A program made the position numbers and the translations under genes. The notes beneath the pieces are model-generated. The model was not told the DNA's origin, searched no databases, and worked only from the letters and a program-made list of their open reading frames with translations. A DNA stretch of 64,000 nucleotides from Bacteroidota bacterium (GTDB taxonomy: Bacteria > Bacteroidota > Bacteroidia > Chitinophagales > Chitinophagaceae): NCBI GenBank assembly GCA_018266775.1, contig JAFDZS010000005.1:124257-188256 (forward strand). Direction: 5' to 3'. Below, piece by piece: positions 59,176 through 64,000 of the stretch (its first letter is position 1; each line of letters opens with the position of its first letter).

Positions 59176-60897
59176 TTAATAGTCGTAGTCCCGCTTAAAC
59201 ATATTCAGGCGGATACCGGCAGAAATAATCGTTGCATTGCTGTTATTGGCCACACTGGCCTGTTTATAGGTTCTGTACTGCAGTGAAAGGTCTGCATACA
59301 GGTTATGTTTTAACTCGTACGATACATTTAAAATGCCGTTGAAACAGGTGGCTTTATCGCCACTGCCAATTTTAAAACCCAGGTCACGCGGGCGGGTCAC
59401 ATAATTTTCAAAAGGGTTACTGCCAAAGTTTTTGCCGGCACTGTCTAAACCCTGGTAATAGTAAATCAGTTTGGCATTGATGTACCATTTATTGGCAGGC
59501 TGATAATTGATAATCGCCAGTACTTCCTGGAAGTTGGCACCCAGCGGATGCGCCAGTGGCTGGTTATAATGCGTATAATTGGCAATGGTATCGCTGTGCG
59601 AATACGTGAACGGGCGTACACGGTTGGTTTCCACCTGCAGGTCAAGATTGCGTATGCCAAAGGCATCCATATATTTTACACCCAACTGGATACCCCACTT
59701 ATTCACCCAACTGTCCGGGTGGTTTTTTATTTCAGATAAAATAAATTCATCTAATAATAATTGGCCATAAAACTGTGCCCGATGGGCAACATTGGCTTTA
59801 AAGTCGAAACCGGCCAAAGCATTATCCGGGCTGCCCACAGTACCTTCAATATGGCGGTAGAAGATGATGGGGTTCAGGTATTCAAAATCGAAACGGTTTT
59901 TACGGCCAAAAATAACGCCTTCAAAAACGCCCAGGTTCAGCCATTTGGTAACGTTCATGCTCAGGTGATGCATGGCTGCATACTTCCTGTCCAGCAATGT
60001 ATCACCAGCTTTTTTAAACTGCGGCATTAATTCCATAAACAGGTTCTGGTAATTCAGTTTCCATATTTTGGTATTCAGTTTTAAGAACAAATTGCTGTTG
60101 CCATAATCACTTAAAAATAAACTGCGGTAACCATTGCCGATAAAATTCTTATCGTAACCAAACTGAACATCCACATAATTTTTTACAGCAGCAAAAGTGA
60201 TATAACCGCGGGCATCAAAATAATCGTACCCGTTAGTTTTAAAAGGTTTGTAAAAACCAACGCCGGGTACTGCCTGGTATTTGGTAACCCTTTGCTGGTA
60301 AAACAATGGGCCACGTTCCTGGTTATCGGTAAGATAGGTGGAGAACCCTAATTTTTTTGCAATTAAACCGCGTGCGGTAATGCCACGGGTGTTGGTGAAC
60401 AGGGCATTGCTGACGTTATTATCTTTTCCTTCAGAAAATTGTAAAACCGGGTTAAGGGCCAGGAAAAAATCTGGCTGGTTCACTTCCAGGAAGTTGGCCT
60501 TATTTTTATAAAATGTTTGCAGCAATGCTTTACGGCTTGCAAAATCTTTTTTGGGAACGGTAACCCATTCGCTGTTGTTCATTAAAAAACTGCGCAGGTT
60601 ATATTCATCAACAGGCGTAAGGTCAAGATCGGTCCATTCAAAATATTTGTCTTTACCGGTGGAATCAGGATAACCCATGCGGGCACTGTCTAAAAATTCA
60701 ATCTCCCTTACAATGTCTTTACGGTTAAAAGGGCGTAAAGTGGAAAAATTAAGGTGGGTGTTGGTTTGCTGTTTAATTTCAATACGGTCAACAAAATGCT
60801 GGTCTTGAGAGCCCTGGTTTAAATAGGTGGATTGTGCAGCGGCAAAAGCCGGACAAATAAAAAATAGCAGTTTGAAGAAGCTTTTAATAATTTGCAT
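59176..60897 (-). CDS. Outer-membrane beta-barrel protein, RemB/Wzi-like
   Basis: 573 aa with a signal peptide (MQIIKSFFKLLFFICPAFAA, cut near AAAQS). The rest has alternating strands ending in an aromatic residue, typical of barrels (GYITFAAVKNYVDVQFGYDK, NYQNLFMELMPQF, FKANVAHRAQFYGQLLLDE, ending LNMFKRDYDY). It resembles the RemB gliding-motility protein of Flavobacterium and the Wzi capsule-surface proteins. Role in capsule attachment or motility is an inference. It diverges from pyrC with a short spacer. Confidence 0.7.
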   Translation of the reverse strand: MQIIKSFFKLLFFICPAFAAAQSTYLNQGSQDQHFVDRIEIKQQTNTHLNFSTLRPFNRKDIVREIEFLDSARMGYPDSTGKDKYFEWTDLDLTPVDEYNLRSFLMNNSEWVTVPKKDFASRKALLQTFYKNKANFLEVNQPDFFLALNPVLQFSEGKDNNVSNALFTNTRGITARGLIAKKLGFSTYLTDNQERGPLFYQQRVTKYQAVPGVGFYKPFKTNGYDYFDARGYITFAAVKNYVDVQFGYDKNFIGNGYRSLFLSDYGNSNLFLKLNTKIWKLNYQNLFMELMPQFKKAGDTLLDRKYAAMHHLSMNVTKWLNLGVFEGVIFGRKNRFDFEYLNPIIFYRHIEGTVGSPDNALAGFDFKANVAHRAQFYGQLLLDEFILSEIKNHPDSWVNKWGIQLGVKYMDAFGIRNLDLQVETNRVRPFTYSHSDTIANYTHYNQPLAHPLGANFQEVLAIINYQPANKWYINAKLIYYYQGLDSAGKNFGSNPFENYVTRPRDLGFKIGSGDKATCFNGILNVSYELKHNLYADLSLQYRTYKQASVANNSNATIISAGIRLNMFKRDYDY

Positions 60898-60935
60898 CTA
60901 AATATTTTAATTTAATGGGTGCCTAACTTTAAGAT

Positions 60936-62300
60936 ATGCAAAAATACCTTTTTAAGAACATACAGGTTGTAAATGAAGGAAAAATTACCGCAGCCGACGT
61001 TTTAACGAACGGACAACATATAGAACGCATCGATTCCGTTATCAGCCCCGCAGGTAATGTTACAGAAATAAACGGCGAAGGCAAACATTTATTTCCCGGG
61101 GTTATAGATGACCAGGTGCATTTTCGTGAACCCGGCCTTACCCACAAAGCCACCATCTATACAGAAAGTAAAGCAGCCGTTGCCGGTGGCGTTACCAGTT
61201 TTATGGAAATGCCCAACACCATTCCCAATGCGCTTACCGAAACATTGCTGGAAGATAAATATGCCATTGGCGCGGCAAATGCATTGGCCAACTATTCTTT
61301 TTTTATGGGTACCAGTAACAGCAATGCGGATGATGTACTGAAGATGAATGCACGAAAAAGAGAGGTATGCGGTGTAAAAATTTTTATGGGCGCCAGCACC
61401 GGCAATATGCTGGTGGATAATCATACCACGCTGGATAAAATTTTCCGCGAAAGCGAAATGCTGATTGCCACACATTGCGAAGATGAACGGATCATTAAAA
61501 TGAATTATGAAAGGCTGAAGAAAGAAAAGGGAACGCTTACGGCTGCCGATCATCCATTGATAAGAGATGAAGAAGCCTGTTTTGAAAGTTCTTTAACCGC
61601 TATTCAGTTTGCGAAAAAATACAACAGCCGTTTACATATATTGCACATCTCCACCGAAAAAGAATTGCAGTTGTTTGGCAATATGCTGCCGCTGAAAGAT
61701 AAACGCATTACTGCTGAAGTATGTGTGCATCATTTACATTTTACTGCGGATGATTATGCAAAGCTGGGTTACCAGATCAAATGCAACCCGGCCATAAAAG
61801 CGCCGCACAATAAAGCTGCTTTGTGGCAGGCTTTGCTGGACGACCGGCTGGATGTGATTGCCACCGATCATGCACCGCATACCATGGCCGAAAAAGGAAT
61901 GACCGGCAACAGCGCTGAGCCAGTGAGTTACGAACATGCACACGCCGGGCTGCCATTAGTACAGCACCCGTTGCTGCTGATGCTGCACCATTATTGCGAT
62001 GGCAGCATATCACTTACAAAAATTGCAGAGAAAATGAGCCATGCAGTGGCTGATTGTTTTCAGATTGAAAACCGGGGTTACATCCGTGAAGGTTATTGTG
62101 CTGATCTGGTGGTGGTGGATATGCAAAAATCCTGCACCGTAACAAAAGAAAATATTTTATATAAATGCGGATGGAGCCCCTTAGAGAATTTTACTTTTCC
62201 CGCATCTATAGAAAAAACATTTGTCAATGGGAATAAGGTATATGACCAGGGTATTTTTGATGAAACCACCAGGGGCCAGCGTCTTCTTTTCAACCGATAA
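60936..62300 (+). CDS. pyrC: Dihydroorotase
   Basis: 454 aa, class I amidohydrolase type. Metal site QVHFREPG (His62, Arg64), the carbamylated Lys in GVKIFMGASTGN, the His of ATHCEDERI and LHILHIST, and the Asp in IATDHAPHT. Known role: third step of pyrimidine synthesis, cyclisation of carbamoyl-aspartate to dihydroorotate. Cytoplasmic. TAACTTTA at 60924-60931 ends only four bases before the ATG, so the mRNA is nearly leaderless. The word-repeat block at 62312 follows its stop. Confidence 0.92.
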   Translation: MQKYLFKNIQVVNEGKITAADVLTNGQHIERIDSVISPAGNVTEINGEGKHLFPGVIDDQVHFREPGLTHKATIYTESKAAVAGGVTSFMEMPNTIPNALTETLLEDKYAIGAANALANYSFFMGTSNSNADDVLKMNARKREVCGVKIFMGASTGNMLVDNHTTLDKIFRESEMLIATHCEDERIIKMNYERLKKEKGTLTAADHPLIRDEEACFESSLTAIQFAKKYNSRLHILHISTEKELQLFGNMLPLKDKRITAEVCVHHLHFTADDYAKLGYQIKCNPAIKAPHNKAALWQALLDDRLDVIATDHAPHTMAEKGMTGNSAEPVSYEHAHAGLPLVQHPLLLMLHHYCDGSISLTKIAEKMSHAVADCFQIENRGYIREGYCADLVVVDMQKSCTVTKENILYKCGWSPLENFTFPASIEKTFVNGNKVYDQGIFDETTRGQRLLFNR

Positions 62301-62311
62301 AAAATAAACGC

Positions 62312-62352
62312 CTTATTATTCACCATTGACCATTCACCATTGACCATTCTCC
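62312..62352. repeat. Word-repeat block before the MutS-family gene
   Basis: attcaccattgaccattcac and its repeats fill most of the 52-bp gap and end at the ATG of the next gene, so the ribosome binding region is repeat-derived. Confidence 0.65.
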
Positions 62353-63672
62353 ATGCAGGCAGACAAAACCACACTTAACGATCTATCTATTTTCAACAGC
62401 AATGAAGAACAGGAAGTATTGCATTACCTCGACTTTACCAACACAGTAGGGGGCAGAGACTGGCTCAGGCATTTTCTTTCCAATCCTTTTGACGATATTC
62501 AAACCATAACGGATACCCAAACCATTATTAAAAAAATAATGGCCGTACAGGAAAAATGGGCACGCACCCCGTTAACCAACGGTACAGTGATGGTAATGGA
62601 AAAATTTTATGAGTCGGCAGTGCAGGATATTCCGCATAACCCGGGTATGCTGGGCAGTTTTTATTACCGCCTCATCAGCGGGCCGGATTATTCACTCATC
62701 CGCTACTCAGTAAAACATTTTGATGATTTCTTTATTGGCTTGCAGCAAATAGTGGATTTATTAACAGCAGATAATAACCCGGTGATATTAAAAACGCTGC
62801 TGGACCAAATTCAGTTGCGCCTGAATAAAAATGGCTTACCCGAATTGCTGGACTATGATCGCAAAAGTAAGATGACGCGGCAGCAGGTATTGAAGTTGGG
62901 ATATTACTTAAAGAGAAGGTATAAGCAGGAAGCAAAGGAATTAATTGAAATGTACAGCAAGCTGGACGCATATTACAGTATGGCCTGCGCATGTATTAAA
63001 TACAAACTCTGTTTCCCGGTGTTTATAGATGCACGGGAACCGGAAGTAAGGGCAACACAGTTATTTCACCCATTATTGCACACACCGGTTGCATATGATG
63101 TAGACTTGAAGCGGCAGCACAATTTTTTATTTTTAACCGGTGCGAATATGGCGGGCAAAAGCACATTTATAAAGGCTGCGGGCATAGCCGTATACCTTGC
63201 ACATACCGGTATGGGCGTGCCTGCACAAAGTATGGAACTGACTTTATTTGATGGTTTGCTCAGCAATATAAATGTGGTGGATAATATTGTGCAGGGAGAA
63301 AGTTATTTCTTTAATGAAGTGCAGCGGATTAAAAAAACCATAGAGAAGATCAGCAACGGAAAAAAATGGCTGATACTGATTGATGAACTCTTTAAAGGTA
63401 CCAATGTGCAGGATGCAATGAAATGCAGCAGCGCCGTTATTGAAGGCATGATCAAAATAAAAAACTCTTTATTCATTCTTTCTACACATTTATATGAAAT
63501 AGGCCACGACCTGGAACAATACCCCAACATCCAGTTTAAATATTTCGAAACCTCCGTGGTAAATGATCAACTGTATTTCAGCTACCAGTTAAAAGACGGC
63601 ATCAGTAACGACAGGCTCGGCTATCTCATCTTAAAACGCGAAGGCGTGGTGGATATGCTGCAAAGGTTGTGA
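62353..63672 (+). CDS. Short MutS-family ATPase
   Basis: 439 aa. Only the lever (domain III-like) helices and the ATPase of MutS are present; the mismatch-reading domain I and connector domain II are missing. Walker A is LTGANMAGKSTFIKAAG (from about residue 261), followed by GMGVPAQSMELTLFDGLLSN, then GESYFFNEVQRIKK, the Walker B LILIDELFKGTN and FILSTHLYEIG. Known: such short MutS relatives occur widely in Bacteroidota; their function is not known and need not be mismatch repair. The Phe-x-Glu mismatch motif is absent. No MutL, Smr or other partner adjacent. Word repeats flank it on both sides. Confidence 0.88.
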   Translation: MQADKTTLNDLSIFNSNEEQEVLHYLDFTNTVGGRDWLRHFLSNPFDDIQTITDTQTIIKKIMAVQEKWARTPLTNGTVMVMEKFYESAVQDIPHNPGMLGSFYYRLISGPDYSLIRYSVKHFDDFFIGLQQIVDLLTADNNPVILKTLLDQIQLRLNKNGLPELLDYDRKSKMTRQQVLKLGYYLKRRYKQEAKELIEMYSKLDAYYSMACACIKYKLCFPVFIDAREPEVRATQLFHPLLHTPVAYDVDLKRQHNFLFLTGANMAGKSTFIKAAGIAVYLAHTGMGVPAQSMELTLFDGLLSNINVVDNIVQGESYFFNEVQRIKKTIEKISNGKKWLILIDELFKGTNVQDAMKCSSAVIEGMIKIKNSLFILSTHLYEIGHDLEQYPNIQFKYFETSVVNDQLYFSYQLKDGISNDRLGYLILKREGVVDMLQRL

Positions 63673-63740
63673 ATGGTCAATAGTCCATTCACTATAAGCT
63701 ATCAGTCATGAGCCATCAACTATTAACCATCAGTAATTTA
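63673..63740. repeat. Word-repeat block after the MutS-family gene
   Basis: gaatggtcaatagtccattc and catcaactattaaccatcag type words start at the stop codon. Confidence 0.6.
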
Positions 63741-63806
63741 AAATATTAGTGTACTCCTTTCCGTTTTAGCTTGCTTTCCCTTAGTTTTGCCGAAATGTGA
63801 TACCCC

Positions 63807-64000
63807 ATGTTAGTAAAAACATTCGGCAGTACTGTATATGGTGTGGAAGCCATCACCATTACGGTAGAAGTGAGCGTGCCAGGGCACGGAACGGATTATT
63901 ATATTGTTGGCTTACCCGACAGTGCGGTTAAAGAAAGTCTGCAGCGGGTGGAAAGTGCCATCAAAAGCAATAAATATTATATGCCCCGTACCAAACTGGT
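63807..64000 (+). CDS. YifB/ComM Mg-chelatase-like ATPase, N-terminal part (3' end outside window)
   Basis: The ATG at 63807 opens MLVKTFGSTVYGVEAITI, then VEVSVPGHGTDYYIVGLPDS and AVKESLQRVESAIKSNK, the N-terminal Lon-protease-like ChlI domain of the YifB/ComM family; the window ends after 64 codons. Known role: ComM acts as a DNA helicase promoting branch migration in natural transformation; YifB in most genomes is otherwise uncharacterised. Cytoplasmic. TAGTTTTG at 63782-63789 fits a -7 box, with TTT at 63758-63760 as a weak -33. Confidence 0.9.
   Translation, partial: MLVKTFGSTVYGVEAITITVEVSVPGHGTDYYIVGLPDSAVKESLQRVESAIKSNKYYMPRTKL

Overview
The window reads as a chromosomal segment of a Bacteroidota bacterium, most likely order Chitinophagales / family Chitinophagaceae (inference from gene content, not from a database search). 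The supporting signs are TAnnTTTG-type -7 promoter boxes, the type IX secretion gene porT next to ubiE, a secreted metalloprotease with a C-terminal type IX sorting domain, a CarboxypepD_reg/plug/beta-barrel outer-membrane receptor, LytS/LytTR two-component pairs, DUF4251, DUF6934, a PcrB-type prenylglyceryl-phosphate synthase and many SPII lipoproteins. Both edges cut genes: an IcmF-type fused acyl-CoA mutase on the left and a YifB/ComM Mg-chelatase-like gene on the right. No rRNA, tRNA, CRISPR array, transposase or phage gene was seen.

Layout. 0-3.7 kb: icmF (partial, carrying an in-frame palindromic insertion), a lipoprotein and gloA2. 3.7-9.3 kb: an accessory, defence-like patch. It holds three 24-bp tandem repeats lying on the promoter of an AbiEi-like/Fic fusion toxin, a DUF3883 nuclease-like gene, two nearly identical vsr genes flanking a DUF6934 gene plus a 57-aa partner, and then about 1 kb of gene-free composite hairpin repeats. 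9.3-15 kb: aldose-epimerase-like gene, sigma factor with a membrane partner, lipoprotein, secreted esterase, and between them several short ORF-free units that each end in a strong intrinsic terminator and share sequence motifs (candidate small RNAs). 15-25 kb: TatD, TcdA, ChaN-like, histone-H1-like protein, an AraC regulator with an HMA-like N-terminal domain, DUF4251, an outer-membrane receptor and a LytS/LytTR pair. 25-43 kb: amidase, beta-propeller/phosphoesterase, flippase, an MbnP/MbnH-like copper-protein pair coupled to arfB, pcrB, hydrolases, a decayed DUF1624 fragment, a TylF-type methyltransferase, an M28 peptidase and a second LytS/LytTR pair. 43-64 kb: mostly housekeeping (dnaX, PDH E2, engB, ubiE-porT, pyrC, a short MutS-family ATPase), a GbsR/MarR-led membrane/epimerase/DCC/CoA-binding cluster, a type IX-secreted metalloprotease, a DPP IV-like S9 peptidase and a RemB-like outer-membrane protein.

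The most interesting structure lies outside ordinary genes: the operator-like repeats in front of the AbiEi-Fic fusion, the family of ORF-free terminator units at 12.4-15.0 kb, the MbnP/MbnH-like pair, a 31-bp perfect inverted repeat inserted in frame in icmF, the vsr duplication around a DUF6934 cassette, and several distinct dispersed hairpin or word-repeat families in intergenic DNA. Many apparent long ORF starts are repeat sequence read as protein; starts were moved downstream where this was clear.
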